DNA of 64,000 bases, taken from Prochlorococcus sp. AG-402-B19. GTDB taxonomy: Bacteria; Cyanobacteriota; Cyanobacteriia; PCC-6307; Cyanobiaceae. The notes under the pieces are model-generated. The model was not told the origin of the DNA. It searched no databases and saw nothing but the letters and a program-made list of their open reading frames with translations. Shown in pieces: positions 30,504-39,876 of the stretch. Each line of letters begins with the position of its first letter. Within the stretch, counting starts at the first letter, position 1. The stretch covers positions 1 through 64,000 of the forward strand of contig QCHM01000001.1 in the NCBI GenBank assembly GCA_003279615.1, given 5' to 3'. The position numbers and the translations under genes are program-made.

Positions 30504-31937
30504 ATGTTTTCAGCAACTAACTCAAATGTAAAAAGTATTGAGAAAAATACTGATTATGTAGTTAATGATATATCTGAAGCGGAATTTGGGCGTAAAGAAC
30601 TCTTAATTGCCGAAACTGAAATGCCAGGACTAATGGCATTAAGACAAAAATATAGATCTGAAAAACCTTTAAAAGGAGCTTTTATAGCAGGAAGCCTGCA
30701 TATGACAATTCAAACTGGAGTGCTGATTGAGACTCTTGTAGAGCTTGGTGCAAAAGTTCGATGGGCTTCTTGCAATATTTTCTCTACACAAGATCATGCA
30801 GCAGCAGCGATTGCAAAATCAGGTGTACCAGTATTTGCTAAGAAAGGAGAAACGTTAGATGAATACTGGGAATATACCCATAAGATTTTCGAATGGAACG
30901 ATGGGGAAGCTGCAAATATGATTCTTGATGATGGAGGGGATGCAACTGGTTTAGTTATTTTGGGGAGCAAAGCAGAAGAAGATATTTCAGTTCTAGATAA
31001 CCCTTCAAATGAGGAGGAAATAGCATTATTTGCTTCGATCAAGAAGAAACTTTCACAAGATCCCAACTTCTATTCCAAAGCCAAATCATCCATAAAAGGA
31101 GTTACTGAGGAGACAACAACTGGTGTAGCACGTCTATACCAAATGGAAAAAAGTGGTGAACTTGTTTTTCCAGCAATAAACGTAAATGATTCAGTTACCA
31201 AAAGTAAGTTTGATAATCTTTATGGTTGCCGTGAATCATTGGTTGATGGAATCAAACGAGCCACAGATGTAATGGTGGCTGGCAAAGTAGCTCTTGTTAT
31301 TGGCTATGGAGATGTGGGTAAAGGTTCTGCCCAGTCTTTAAGAGGCCTAGGGGCAACTGTAATGATTGCAGAGATAGATCCTATATGTGCTCTTCAAGCT
31401 GCAATGGAAGGTTTTAGAGTGGTAAGACTAGATGAAGTGGTTCAGGATATAGATATTTTTGTTACTGCAACTGGAAACTTCCAAGTTATTCGTCATGAGC
31501 ATTTGATTAGGATGAAGAATGAATCGATTGTATGCAATATTGGTCATTTTGATAATGAAATAGAGGTTTCTTCTTTAAAGTCTTATGAATGGGAAAATAT
31601 TAAACCTCAAGTTGATCACATAACTCTTCCAAGTGGTAATAAGATAATTCTTTTGGCTGAAGGAAGATTAGTAAATCTTGGCTGCGCTACAGGTCATCCA
31701 AGTTTTGTTATGAGTAATTCTTTTACTAATCAAGTATTAGCTCAAATTGAATTATTTAAATATGGAGTTAAATATTTGAATAAAGTTTATGTTTTACCAA
31801 AACATCTAGATGAAATGGTTGCTGTTCTTCATTTAGATAAGATAGGTGCAAAATTAACCAAGTTAACTAAAGAGCAAGCAGAGTATATTAATGTTCCAAT
31901 TGAAGGGCCTTACAAGACCGACCAATATCGTTATTAG
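30504..31937 (+). CDS. ahcY: S-adenosylhomocysteinase
   Basis: Hydrolyses S-adenosylhomocysteine to adenosine and homocysteine, relieving inhibition of methyltransferases and returning homocysteine to methionine synthesis. Conserved stretches include [39 protein letters not shown] and the NAD-binding [15 protein letters not shown]; the C-terminus ends in the typical [11 protein letters not shown] start at the ATG at 30504 (477 aa), which fits the family; a frame-open extension to 30450 would run into tsaE. No Shine-Dalgarno sequence is visible. Confidence 0.96.
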   Translation: MFSATNSNVKSIEKNTDYVVNDISEAEFGRKELLIAETEMPGLMALRQKYRSEKPLKGAFIAGSLHMTIQTGVLIETLVELGAKVRWASCNIFSTQDHAAAAIAKSGVPVFAKKGETLDEYWEYTHKIFEWNDGEAANMILDDGGDATGLVILGSKAEEDISVLDNPSNEEEIALFASIKKKLSQDPNFYSKAKSSIKGVTEETTTGVARLYQMEKSGELVFPAINVNDSVTKSKFDNLYGCRESLVDGIKRATDVMVAGKVALVIGYGDVGKGSAQSLRGLGATVMIAEIDPICALQAAMEGFRVVRLDEVVQDIDIFVTATGNFQVIRHEHLIRMKNESIVCNIGHFDNEIEVSSLKSYEWENIKPQVDHITLPSGNKIILLAEGRLVNLGCATGHPSFVMSNSFTNQVLAQIELFKYGVKYLNKVYVLPKHLDEMVAVLHLDKIGAKLTKLTKEQAEYINVPIEGPYKTDQYRY

Positions 31938-31961
31938 GCTGATTTAAATAATTTAATATAA

Positions 31962-32618
31962 ATGGAAATATCAGAATTTATATCTTCTCTACCTGTATTA
32001 ATAGGAAATGCGGTAGAGACTAATCAGTGGATTGGCTATGGAGCAATTGCACTTGCAATGTTTTTGGAAAATCTAATTCCACCAATTCCTTCAGAATTGA
32101 TAATGCCTCTTGGTGGTTTTTATGTTTATCAAGGTCAATTAGATTTTTTTCCAGTTGTTTTAGCTGGCTTACTAGGCACTGTAATAGGAGCTCTTCCATG
32201 GTATGGAATTGGAAGATTAGTTAATGAAGAAAGACTTGAGAAATGGCTTGAGAAGAATGGACGTTGGATTGGAATTAATCCTCAGGAACTGTCTCGAAGT
32301 CGTAAATGGTTTAATAAATATGGAGTATCTTTAGTGTTTTGGGGGAGACTAGTACCAGGAATAAGGACTTTAATTTCAGTACCTGCAGGGGTAGAGTTAA
32401 TGCCAATCACTCCATTTCTTATTTGGACATCTGCGGGGAGCCTAATTTGGACTTTATTTTTAACAATTACAGGGTTTTATCTAGGAGATAGTTATAGAAA
32501 TATTGAAAAATGGATTAGTCCATTCTCAAGTATCTTTAAGATAATTATTATCATTATTATATCTTTTGCTGTAATAACACTCATTTATAAAACTCTTCGC
32601 AAACTAATTATCAATTAA
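31962..32618 (+). CDS. DedA-family membrane protein
   Basis: A 218-aa integral membrane protein of the DedA (SNARE-associated/VTT) family; characterised members act in lipid carrier recycling and membrane homeostasis. The signature region is visible: FLENLIPPIPSELIMPLGGFYV, then GALPWYGIGRLV, and further on KYGVSLVFWGRLVPGIRTLISVPAGVELM. Hydrophobic helices lie at about 25-45, 60-80, 140-165 and 185-210. It follows ahcY by 24 bp and ends 10 bp before convergent ssb. Confidence 0.92.
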   Translation: MEISEFISSLPVLIGNAVETNQWIGYGAIALAMFLENLIPPIPSELIMPLGGFYVYQGQLDFFPVVLAGLLGTVIGALPWYGIGRLVNEERLEKWLEKNGRWIGINPQELSRSRKWFNKYGVSLVFWGRLVPGIRTLISVPAGVELMPITPFLIWTSAGSLIWTLFLTITGFYLGDSYRNIEKWISPFSSIFKIIIIIIISFAVITLIYKTLRKLIIN

Positions 32619-32628
32619 AACGATATTT

Positions 32629-33018
32629 TTAAAATGGGATTTCGTCATTATTTGCTTGCTGATTAAATGAATTGTTGCTTTGGAAATTATTATTTTCTGA
32701 ATCTTTTCTTGATCCTAATAATTCAAGACGATCAACTCTGACCACTGGTTTATTTCTATCTTCTCCTGTATTACGATCCTTCCAACTATCTAATTTAAAG
32801 CTTCCAGTTATACCGATTAAAGACCCTTTTTTGACATAATCAGCTGCAACCTGAGCTTGTTTACCCCATATCTCTAGATTGAACCAATCTGGTTCATCAT
32901 CTCGATTTCTTCGATTTACTGCCATTGTGAGATTTGCTACTACTGTTCCTGATTCAAAATATCTAACTTCAGGATCTCTTCCTGCTCTGCCTACAAGAGT
33001 GACTGAATTTATTGGCAT
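32629..33018 (-). CDS. ssb: Single-stranded DNA-binding protein
   Basis: Binds single-stranded DNA in replication and repair. The OB-fold starts SVTLVGRAGRDPEVRYFESG, continues through MAVNRRNRDDEPDWFNLEIWGKQAQVA and ends near residue 105. A short Asn/Gln-rich linker leads to the acidic tip NDEIPF, the docking peptide for partner proteins. At 129 aa it is short but complete. Divergent from mreB. Confidence 0.95.
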   Translation of the reverse strand: MPINSVTLVGRAGRDPEVRYFESGTVVANLTMAVNRRNRDDEPDWFNLEIWGKQAQVAADYVKKGSLIGITGSFKLDSWKDRNTGEDRNKPVVRVDRLELLGSRKDSENNNFQSNNSFNQQANNDEIPF

Positions 33019-33102
33019 TATTACCTCAGATGTTTTTGGTTGCTAGATAATATATCTATCTTAGTTCAACTCTCTTTATGATTGCTCAAATGATTGAAAT
33101 CC

Positions 33103-34155
33103 GTGTTTTTTAACCGTTTCAAATTCTCCCGAGATATTGGGATCGATTTAGGTACAGCAAATACCTTGATTTATGTTTCTGGTAAGGGAATCGTATTGCA
33201 AGAACCTTCAGTTGTAGCAATGGATTTAGAGGAGGGAGTTCCTCTGGCTGTAGGTGATGATGCGAAATTAATGTTAGGGCGAACACCTGGCAATATCCGT
33301 GCTGTTAGACCTCTCAGGGATGGAGTGATTGCTGATTTTGATGCGGCTGAGCAAATGCTCAAGACTTTTATTCAAAAGTGTAATGAGGGTCGTGGAATTA
33401 TTGCGCCAAGATTAGTTGTTGGAATTCCAAGTGGAGTTACTGGTGTAGAGAGAAGAGCAGTTCGTGAAGCTGGCCTAGCTGGTGCAAGAGAGGTCCATTT
33501 AATTGATGAACCTGTAGCTGCTGCAATAGGAGCTTCTTTGCCAGTTACAGAACCTATTGGAACGATGATTGTTGATATTGGCGGAGGAACGACTGAAGTT
33601 GCGGTTCTCAGTCTTGGTGGCACAGTTTTAAGTGAATCTGTGAGAGTTGCGGGTGATGAAATTAATGATTCAATTGCTACTTATTTGAAGAAAGTACATA
33701 ATTTAGTAGTTGGTGAAAGAACAGCTGAAGAGATAAAAATTAAAATCGGATCAGCTTTTCCCTCTGATGAATTTGATTTGCAATCAATTGATGTAAGGGG
33801 CTTGCATTTACTTTCGGGTTTACCACGTTCGATAAATCTGAAAGCAGGTGATTTACGTGAAGCCATGTCAGAGCCTTTAAATAAGATTGTTGATGCTGTA
33901 AAACGAACTCTAGAAAGGACTCCACCTGAACTTGCCGCAGATATTGTTGATAGGGGAATAATGCTTGCAGGAGGAGGAGCATTAGTCAGAGGAATTAGTG
34001 ATCTTTTAAGTCATGAAACAGGTATTTTTACTCACGTAGCGGAAGACCCATTGTTGTGCGTGGTTAATGGATGTGGTTTAGTTTTAGATGATTTTAAATC
34101 AATGCGAAGAGTTTTGGATACGCCTGATTTTGCCAGAAATGTCATTAGAGATTGA
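33103..34155 (+). CDS. mreB: Rod-shape protein MreB
   Basis: Actin-like filament protein that guides elongation of the cell wall. Phosphate-1 motif DIGIDLGTANTLIY and phosphate-2 MIVDIGGGTTEVAVLSLGG are present, with IDEPVAAAIG and the adenosine motif IMLAGGGALVRGISD. I prefer the GTG at 33103 (N-terminus FFNRFKFSRDIG, 350 aa), which matches other cyanobacterial MreB proteins; a TTG at 33094 would add three residues. mreC starts 3 bp after the stop and mreD overlaps mreC, so mreBCD is one operon. Confidence 0.95.
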   Translation: MFFNRFKFSRDIGIDLGTANTLIYVSGKGIVLQEPSVVAMDLEEGVPLAVGDDAKLMLGRTPGNIRAVRPLRDGVIADFDAAEQMLKTFIQKCNEGRGIIAPRLVVGIPSGVTGVERRAVREAGLAGAREVHLIDEPVAAAIGASLPVTEPIGTMIVDIGGGTTEVAVLSLGGTVLSESVRVAGDEINDSIATYLKKVHNLVVGERTAEEIKIKIGSAFPSDEFDLQSIDVRGLHLLSGLPRSINLKAGDLREAMSEPLNKIVDAVKRTLERTPPELAADIVDRGIMLAGGGALVRGISDLLSHETGIFTHVAEDPLLCVVNGCGLVLDDFKSMRRVLDTPDFARNVIRD

Positions 34156-34158
34156 TCA

Positions 34159-34908
34159 ATGATTCAAGCCCGAAGAAAAATAGGGTTTCATTTGTTTTTT
34201 AAAAGTGGGTTTCGTCTAATATTTTTAACTGCAATTTTTTTAATCGGGATTCGTTGGACAAAAGGAGCAGGCTATTTAGACGTTTACTCTATTTTAGTCA
34301 GGCCAATCCTCCCTGGAACAGCCCAAAGTGAATGGCTTAAGGAAGGTCAAAATATTGAAAAGAACATTCGATTGCAAATACTTGAAAAAGATAATATTCG
34401 TTTAAGAAGAGCTCTATCTTTAAAAGAGACACATAACGAAGAAAAAATTTCAGCAGCTGTTATTTCTAGATCTTCTAGGAGTTGGTGGCAATATCTAGAA
34501 ATTAATAAAGGTGCTAAAGATGGCATTTTAAAAGGACAAACAGTAATTGGACCAGGAGGATTAATTGGTCTAATAGATAGCACCACTCTATTTACATCAA
34601 GAGTTAGATTACTGACTGATCCGGGTCATCAAGTAGGTGTTTGGATCGATCGAACTAAGCGTCATGGGATTTTGACTGGGATGGGTACAAATAGACCAAA
34701 ACTAATTTTCTTAAATAAAAATAGTTTGGCTAAAATTGGTGATGCTGTGACTACATCTCCAGCAAGTACTTTGTTGCCCCCTAATTTGATAATTGGAATT
34801 GTTCAATTTATTGACGAAAAAGCCTTACCTACTCCATATGCAATAGTTCAATTAACTGCATCACCAGAGGCGATAGATTGGGTTCAAGTTTTGAAAGATA
34901 ATGGCTAA
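34159..34908 (+). CDS. mreC: Rod-shape protein MreC
   Basis: Bitopic membrane protein connecting MreB to periplasmic cell-wall synthases. A single hydrophobic helix at about residues 13-30 (GFRLIFLTAIFLIGIRW) is followed by a short coiled coil (about 68-95, ILEKDNIRLRRALSLKE) and the beta-rich domain with GAKDGILKGQTVIGPGGLIGLID and GVWIDRTKRHGILTGMGTN. The 249-aa length is typical. Its last 8 bases overlap the mreD start. Confidence 0.92.
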   Translation: MIQARRKIGFHLFFKSGFRLIFLTAIFLIGIRWTKGAGYLDVYSILVRPILPGTAQSEWLKEGQNIEKNIRLQILEKDNIRLRRALSLKETHNEEKISAAVISRSSRSWWQYLEINKGAKDGILKGQTVIGPGGLIGLIDSTTLFTSRVRLLTDPGHQVGVWIDRTKRHGILTGMGTNRPKLIFLNKNSLAKIGDAVTTSPASTLLPPNLIIGIVQFIDEKALPTPYAIVQLTASPEAIDWVQVLKDNG

Positions 34909-35401
34909 GAATAATAAAAAATTATTATTTATTTTTAATACAATTTTTTTGCCAGCTATTATTATTTCATCTCCAGATTTGCTCAAAATAAATGGGATCT
35001 CGCCATGTTGGCCTGTTATTTGGTTGTTGCCATTTTCTCTTAAGAATACTCCTTGGAAATCATCTATAGCATCGATTGTATTAGGAATTTTTTTAGATTC
35101 TTTTACAATTAGCGATGTTTCATACATACCCTCTTTATTCCTTTTGTCTTTAGTTTGGAGTCAATATGGATTGCATAATAAAAAAATCGAATTATATTTC
35201 AATATTGGTTTGATGGCTGTCTTTGGAACTGCTGTAGTCGGTCTTTCGATTTGGATACAAAAAATTATGTTGTATAGCTTTTTAAGAAATAATTGGTTTT
35301 ATTCTTGGTCTATTTATGCCTTCACCACAGAGGTTTTAATTACTGGATTAGTTGCACCATTTTTTTCATCTTGGCTTCTCTTTATGTATAAAAAAAACTA
35401 A
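34901..35401 (+). CDS. mreD: MreD-like membrane protein
   Basis: A 166-aa hydrophobic protein with about five membrane segments (residues ~8-25, 35-50, 55-75, 100-125, 140-162) directly after mreC, with an 8-bp overlap. Sequence conservation in MreD is low, so the call rests mainly on position, size and topology. The segment SSIASIVLGIFLDSFTISDVSYIPSLF resembles the conserved MreD GLxxD...G region. Probably works with MreC in wall elongation. Confidence 0.72.
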   Translation: MAKNNKKLLFIFNTIFLPAIIISSPDLLKINGISPCWPVIWLLPFSLKNTPWKSSIASIVLGIFLDSFTISDVSYIPSLFLLSLVWSQYGLHNKKIELYFNIGLMAVFGTAVVGLSIWIQKIMLYSFLRNNWFYSWSIYAFTTEVLITGLVAPFFSSWLLFMYKKN

Positions 35402-35582
35402 TGAGAAACTTTTAAAACTTAGAAAAAATAGAATAAATACTTATTTATGTATGGTGTCTTTGTCTTTTAAATTGCAAGAATGATTATGTTTGCCTGACTT
35501 AGGGATGATATCTTCATTTAACAAGTAGCCCTTTTTGACATAAAATTTTAATGCCCCTGTCACGAAGGCAACAACTAATCTC

Positions 35583-36323
35583 ATGACCTGTATTTTGGTT
35601 GTAGATGATGAACCAGCTGTATTGAAAGTCTTGGTCACAAGGCTTAATCTTGCTGGTTATGAGGTTTTATCAGCACAGGATGGAGAACAAGCACTAGATG
35701 TCTTTCATAAAGAAGCTCCAGACTTAGTTGTCCTTGATGTAATGCTTCCCAAGATGGATGGCTTCGCAGTCTGCCGGAGAATTAGAGCAGAGTCTTGCGT
35801 TCCTATCATATTTTTGACTGCTCTTGAGGCTATTTCTGAGAGAGTTGCAGGTTTAGACTTAGGAGCTGATGATTATCTGGCCAAGCCATTTAGTCCTAAG
35901 GAGTTAGAGGCAAGGATCGCAACTATTTTAAGAAGAGTGGGCCCTGCACCGACTGTTGATGAGCCGCGCGAGGTTCCTTCTGGTCAAGGTGTTATGAAGC
36001 TTGGTGATCTTGTGGTAGATACCAATAGAAGGCAAGTAAGTAGAGGAGGGGAAAGGATAGGCCTCACATATACAGAGTTTAGTTTGCTTGAATTATTATT
36101 TCGTGACCCTGGCCGCGTTGTTCCTCGTGCAGAGATTTTGGAACAACTATGGGGTTACCCTCCTAGGAGGGCGGCAGATTTAAGGGTAGTCGATGTTTAC
36201 GTTGCTCGTTTAAGGGGCAAACTAGAACCAGATCCAAGAAATCCAGAACTGATATTGACTGTAAGGGGTATTGGTTATGCTTCTCAAAGAATGGGAGAAT
36301 TTCCTACTGCTATTGCCAGTTAG
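35583..36323 (+). CDS. OmpR-family response regulator (RpaB-like paralogue)
   Basis: A 246-aa DNA-binding response regulator. The receiver domain has acidic D8/D9 (VVDDE), phospho-acceptor D52 (VVLDVMLP), T79 and K101 (KPFSPKEL). After a ~20-residue linker comes an OmpR winged helix (RIGLTYTEFSLLELLFRDPG, RAEILEQLWGYPPRRAADLRVVDVYVARLRGKL). The C-terminal NPELILTVRGIGY strongly resembles RpaB/Ycf27, but the receiver N-terminus differs from RpaB as I know it, so I regard it as a paralogue and give no symbol. No histidine kinase is adjacent. Confidence 0.88.
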   Translation: MTCILVVDDEPAVLKVLVTRLNLAGYEVLSAQDGEQALDVFHKEAPDLVVLDVMLPKMDGFAVCRRIRAESCVPIIFLTALEAISERVAGLDLGADDYLAKPFSPKELEARIATILRRVGPAPTVDEPREVPSGQGVMKLGDLVVDTNRRQVSRGGERIGLTYTEFSLLELLFRDPGRVVPRAEILEQLWGYPPRRAADLRVVDVYVARLRGKLEPDPRNPELILTVRGIGYASQRMGEFPTAIAS

Positions 36324-36388
36324 TGATTATTAGTTAACTATTGAAAGGTTTTCATTTGATTCTGTTTTTGTCGTATGTCTGAATTCCC

Positions 36389-37909
36389 TTGTCTGAATTA
36401 AGAGAGATCCGCCTTGAGAAGGCAAAAGCACTAAAAATGATTGGGCAAGAGCCATATGGTTTGAATTTCAGACCAACTGCCTCTGCAGCTGCTTTACAAA
36501 AAAAATATGAAGACTTGCCAAATGGGGAAGAAAAGCAAGATGAAGTATCTATAGCTGGTCGTATAACTTCTAGACGAGTTATGGGCAAACTTGCTTTTTT
36601 CACCATTTCAGATGAGACAGGCATAATCCAACTATTTTTGGAAAAGGCAACATTAAATCAAAATGAAAATAGTGAAGAGAACCAGAATAATTTTGAAAAT
36701 ATTACCTCTCTTGTTGATTCTGGTGATTGGATAGGAGTCACTGGAATATTAAGGAGAACGGATAGAGGTGAACTTTCTGTAAAGGTTTTTAAATGGACCA
36801 TGCTTTCTAAATCTTTACAGCCTTTACCAGATAAATGGCATGGACTTGCAGATGTAGAAAAGCGATATAGACAAAGATATTTAGATTTAATTGTTAATCC
36901 TCAGTCAAGAAAGACTTTTCGTACTAGGGCTTTATTAGTTAGTTCAATTCGACGATGGCTAGATGAAAAAGATTTCCTTGAAATTGAGACTCCAGTCTTA
37001 CAGTCGGAGGCTGGTGGTGCCGATGCAAGGCCTTTTATTACTCATCACAACACACTTGATTTACCTTTGTATTTGAGAATTGCCACAGAATTGCATTTAA
37101 AAAGATTAGTGGTCGGTGGTTTTCAAAAGGTTTATGAACTTGGAAGAATTTTTAGAAATGAGGGAATTAGCACTCGTCATAATCCTGAGTTCACTTCTGT
37201 TGAAATTTATGAGGCTTTTGCCGATTATTTCGATATGATGGAATTAACAGAAAAACTATTGTCTTCAGTTTGTGAAAAGATTTGTGGATCGACAAAAATC
37301 ATTTATCAACAACAAGAAATAGATCTAACCCCACCTTGGAGAAGGGCTACTATGCATCAATTAGTTCGGGAATTTACTCGAATTGATTTTGAACTCTTTG
37401 AAGATAATGTTGATGATGCAAAGGCTGCGATGATTGCTGAGGGGCTTCAAGTTCCTGATAAAGCTGATAGCGTTGGACGACTTTTAAATGAAGCTTTTGA
37501 GCAAGCAGTTGAGCCTAAATTGGTTCAACCTACGTTTGTGATGGATTATCCCATTGAGATTTCTCCATTAGCTAGAAAACATAGGGAGAAGAAAGGCTTA
37601 GTTGAAAGATTTGAACTTTTTATTGTTGGAAGAGAGACTGCGAATGCTTTTAGTGAACTAATTGACCCTATAGATCAAAAAGAACGTTTACTTTTGCAGC
37701 AGGCAAAAAAAGAATCAGGTGACTTAGAGGCTCAAAGCTTGGATAAAGATTTTATCAATGCTCTTGAAGTTGGAATGCCTCCAACAGGAGGACTTGGAAT
37801 AGGAATTGATAGGTTCGTAATGCTATTAACTGACAGTCCTTCTATAAGAGATGTAATCGCTTTTCCACTTTTGCGACCAGAATCAAATTTAAAACAAACT
37901 GGAAAGTGA
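36389..37909 (+). CDS. lysS: Lysyl-tRNA synthetase (class II)
   Basis: Charges tRNA-Lys. The N-terminal OB anticodon-binding domain ([21 protein letters not shown]) occupies about 50-150. The class II core has motif 1 around [29 protein letters not shown], motif 2 [22 protein letters not shown] and motif 3 [22 protein letters not shown]. The start is TTG at 36389, giving [15 protein letters not shown] as in relatives; the nearby ATG at 36375 is out of frame. Full length at 506 aa. Confidence 0.95.
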   Translation: MSELREIRLEKAKALKMIGQEPYGLNFRPTASAAALQKKYEDLPNGEEKQDEVSIAGRITSRRVMGKLAFFTISDETGIIQLFLEKATLNQNENSEENQNNFENITSLVDSGDWIGVTGILRRTDRGELSVKVFKWTMLSKSLQPLPDKWHGLADVEKRYRQRYLDLIVNPQSRKTFRTRALLVSSIRRWLDEKDFLEIETPVLQSEAGGADARPFITHHNTLDLPLYLRIATELHLKRLVVGGFQKVYELGRIFRNEGISTRHNPEFTSVEIYEAFADYFDMMELTEKLLSSVCEKICGSTKIIYQQQEIDLTPPWRRATMHQLVREFTRIDFELFEDNVDDAKAAMIAEGLQVPDKADSVGRLLNEAFEQAVEPKLVQPTFVMDYPIEISPLARKHREKKGLVERFELFIVGRETANAFSELIDPIDQKERLLLQQAKKESGDLEAQSLDKDFINALEVGMPPTGGLGIGIDRFVMLLTDSPSIRDVIAFPLLRPESNLKQTGK

Positions 37910-37950
37910 CCCATCACAGTGGATAATAGGCGAGTAAGACTTTTGTTCAG

Positions 37951-38202
37951 ATGAGTGGCGAGAGAGTTGGTTTTCGTTTCAAGCATGCAGATGCTGTTGT
38001 TAAACGAAATCCCCAGGGGCGTTCAAGACGCGGTTGGGTCATGGAACCTGTTGAGCAAACTACAAGCAGGGGTACAAAAATGCCTGCTTATAGAATTAGA
38101 TGGAGAGATAGTGAGCGACCTGAAATTGTTTTACAACATATGCTCATTGCCGACCCTGATCCAACTCCACCTCCCGATAATGTGAGTTTAGATGTCACTT
38201 GA
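37951..38202 (+). CDS. Small conserved basic protein, unknown function
   Basis: An 83-aa protein starting MSGERVGFRFKHADAVVKRN, with a basic first half, the segment PAYRIRWRDSERPEIVLQHML and an acidic proline-rich end (DPDPTPPP). No known domain, signal peptide or membrane segment is evident. I believe it is conserved in marine picocyanobacteria next to lysS, which supports a real gene; a second open frame in the same stretch is a shadow. It lies 41 bp after lysS. The size and charge would suit an RNA- or ribosome-associated role, but nothing proves that. Confidence 0.7.
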   Translation: MSGERVGFRFKHADAVVKRNPQGRSRRGWVMEPVEQTTSRGTKMPAYRIRWRDSERPEIVLQHMLIADPDPTPPPDNVSLDVT

Positions 38203-38250
38203 AATCTGATTATTATCTCTTATTTTTTTGAGAAACTTAAGGTGAAAGTA

Positions 38251-38763
38251 TTAAATTGTTTTCTCTTGAAAACGTTTTAGGGCGTAAGCAACATCTCTTT
38301 TTGAGTCATTAACTTTCTCTCGATCTCTTTTATCGTGCAGCTTTCTTCCTTTGCCAACTCCAATTTTTAATTTGATCCATGAGCCTTTAAGATAAAGAAT
38401 TAAAGGTATTACTGCTAATCCTTTTCTCTCTATATTTATCTTTAATTTTTCGATTTCTTTACGATGTGCAAGAAGTTTTTTAATTCTTAGAGGTTCATGA
38501 TTGAAAAATTTACCGGCATGATTATGAGGTGATATATGAACATTATGAAGTTCAATTTGATTTTTTTTAATTAAACAAAATCCATCTTTTAAATTTGCTT
38601 TTCCGGCTCTAATCGATTTAACTTCTGTGCCAAGAAGCTCTAAGCCAGTTTCAAGTGTTTCAAGGATTTCATATTCATATCTTGCTTGTCGATTTTCAGC
38701 TAAGCGACGATTTCCATCAATTGAGGAATTTTTTTTGGATTTTTTCTTTCCTTTTTTGCTCAT
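38251..38763 (-). CDS. smpB: SsrA-binding protein SmpB
   Basis: Delivers tmRNA to stalled ribosomes in trans-translation. Conserved stretches are [28 protein letters not shown] (given in part), [25 protein letters not shown] and the basic C-terminal [14 protein letters not shown]. An in-frame ATG lies at 38781, but GGAGG (complement of 38775-38779) overlaps it and is well placed for the ATG at 38763, so I choose the latter (170 aa). It is divergent from ruvB, with 47 bp between the starts. The tmRNA gene itself is not in this window. Confidence 0.94.
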   Translation of the reverse strand: MSKKGKKKSKKNSSIDGNRRLAENRQARYEYEILETLETGLELLGTEVKSIRAGKANLKDGFCLIKKNQIELHNVHISPHNHAGKFFNHEPLRIKKLLAHRKEIEKLKINIERKGLAVIPLILYLKGSWIKLKIGVGKGRKLHDKRDREKVNDSKRDVAYALKRFQEKTI

Positions 38764-38810
38764 TCTTCTATTTACCTCCATTTTTGTTGATATGCCACTA
38801 CCCTTCGGTC

Positions 38811-39872
38811 ATGGCAATTGTGTCTTCAATTACTAATCATTCTCGTCCTCCCAATGATAAAGGAGAGGAAAGGTTGGTTGGTTCAAGTCTTTTAAAGGAG
38901 GAGATTAAATTATCCAAGCTTGATTCACTCAGGCCCAAATCTTTTAGTGAATTTATAGGGCAATCTGAATTAAAAAAAGTTCTTGAAATTTCAGTTAAAG
39001 CCTCATTGTCAAGGGGAGAAGCATTAGATCATTTAATGCTATATGGCCCTCCTGGACTTGGTAAAACCACTTTGGCTTTGGTTATTGCTGAGGAATTAGG
39101 AGTTAAAGCTAGAGTGACAAGTGCTCCTGCACTTGAACGTCCAAGAGACATTATTGGATTATTGATCAATTTGCAGCCAGGTGAATTGATTTTTGTTGAT
39201 GAGATTCACAGGCTTAATCGAATATCTCAGGAACTTTTGTATCCAGCTATGGAAGATAGAAGATTGGATTTGACTGTTGGTAAAGGCACATCTTCTCGAA
39301 TGCGATCAATGGAAATTCCTCCTTTCACCTTAGTTGGAGCTACTACTAAGCCAGCAGCGTTGACCTCGCCAATGCGAGATCGCTTTGGTATAACTCAGCG
39401 ACTAGATTTTTATAATTATTTGGATCTGGAAAAGATAATTAAAAGATCTGCAAATCTTATTGATTTATCAATTTCTGAGGCAGGATCTCATCAATTAGCT
39501 AGAAGGAGTCGCGGCACTCCCCGAATTGCAAATAGGCTTATAAGACGAGTAAGAGATTATGCAGAGGTACATTCCTCTGCAAGGGTGATTGATGTCCAAG
39601 TTGTTAACGATGCACTTGATTTACATCGAGTAGATCAAAGAGGATTAGATGCTACAGATAGAAGTTATTTAGGATTGTTAATCAATCAATATGATGGAGG
39701 ACCAGTAGGTTTGGAGACTTTGGCTGCTGCACTTGGAGAAGATTCAACGACTCTTGAAACTGTAGTTGAACCTTATTTAATGCAAATTGGTTTTTTACAA
39801 AGAACAGCGAGGGGAAGGGTTGTTACTCCAGCAGCTGAAAAACATTATCTGTTAACTTCAGCAAAAAAATAG
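38811..39872 (+). CDS. ruvB: Holliday junction helicase RuvB
   Basis: AAA+ motor of the RuvAB branch-migration complex. [20 protein letters not shown] opens the domain, Walker A is [12 protein letters not shown], Walker [11 protein letters not shown], with sensor segments [18 protein letters not shown] and [16 protein letters not shown]. The winged-helix DNA-binding domain ends in [19 protein letters not shown]. The frame is open farther upstream through smpB antisense, but the ATG at 38811 gives a 353-aa protein with normal family length. A TPR gene follows after 4 bp. Confidence 0.95.
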   Translation: MAIVSSITNHSRPPNDKGEERLVGSSLLKEEIKLSKLDSLRPKSFSEFIGQSELKKVLEISVKASLSRGEALDHLMLYGPPGLGKTTLALVIAEELGVKARVTSAPALERPRDIIGLLINLQPGELIFVDEIHRLNRISQELLYPAMEDRRLDLTVGKGTSSRMRSMEIPPFTLVGATTKPAALTSPMRDRFGITQRLDFYNYLDLEKIIKRSANLIDLSISEAGSHQLARRSRGTPRIANRLIRRVRDYAEVHSSARVIDVQVVNDALDLHRVDQRGLDATDRSYLGLLINQYDGGPVGLETLAAALGEDSTTLETVVEPYLMQIGFLQRTARGRVVTPAAEKHYLLTSAKK

Positions 39873-39876
39873 TTCA

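Noticed and set aside
33372-33982. Minus-strand frames within mreB
   Set aside because: They lie opposite a strongly conserved gene and arise from its codon pattern.
35535-35552. TTGACA followed by TAAAATTTTAAT as a promoter for the response regulator
   Set aside because: The -35-like hexamer is perfect but no -10 sits 16-18 bases away, so I did not list it as a promoter.
35441-35638. 65-residue minus-strand frame over the response-regulator start
   Set aside because: No ribosome site or family resemblance; it overlaps the regulator's coding start and is probably a shadow.
38655-38810. Upstream extension of ruvB through smpB
   Set aside because: It is the antisense of smpB; RuvB family length and the divergent arrangement support the ATG at 38811.
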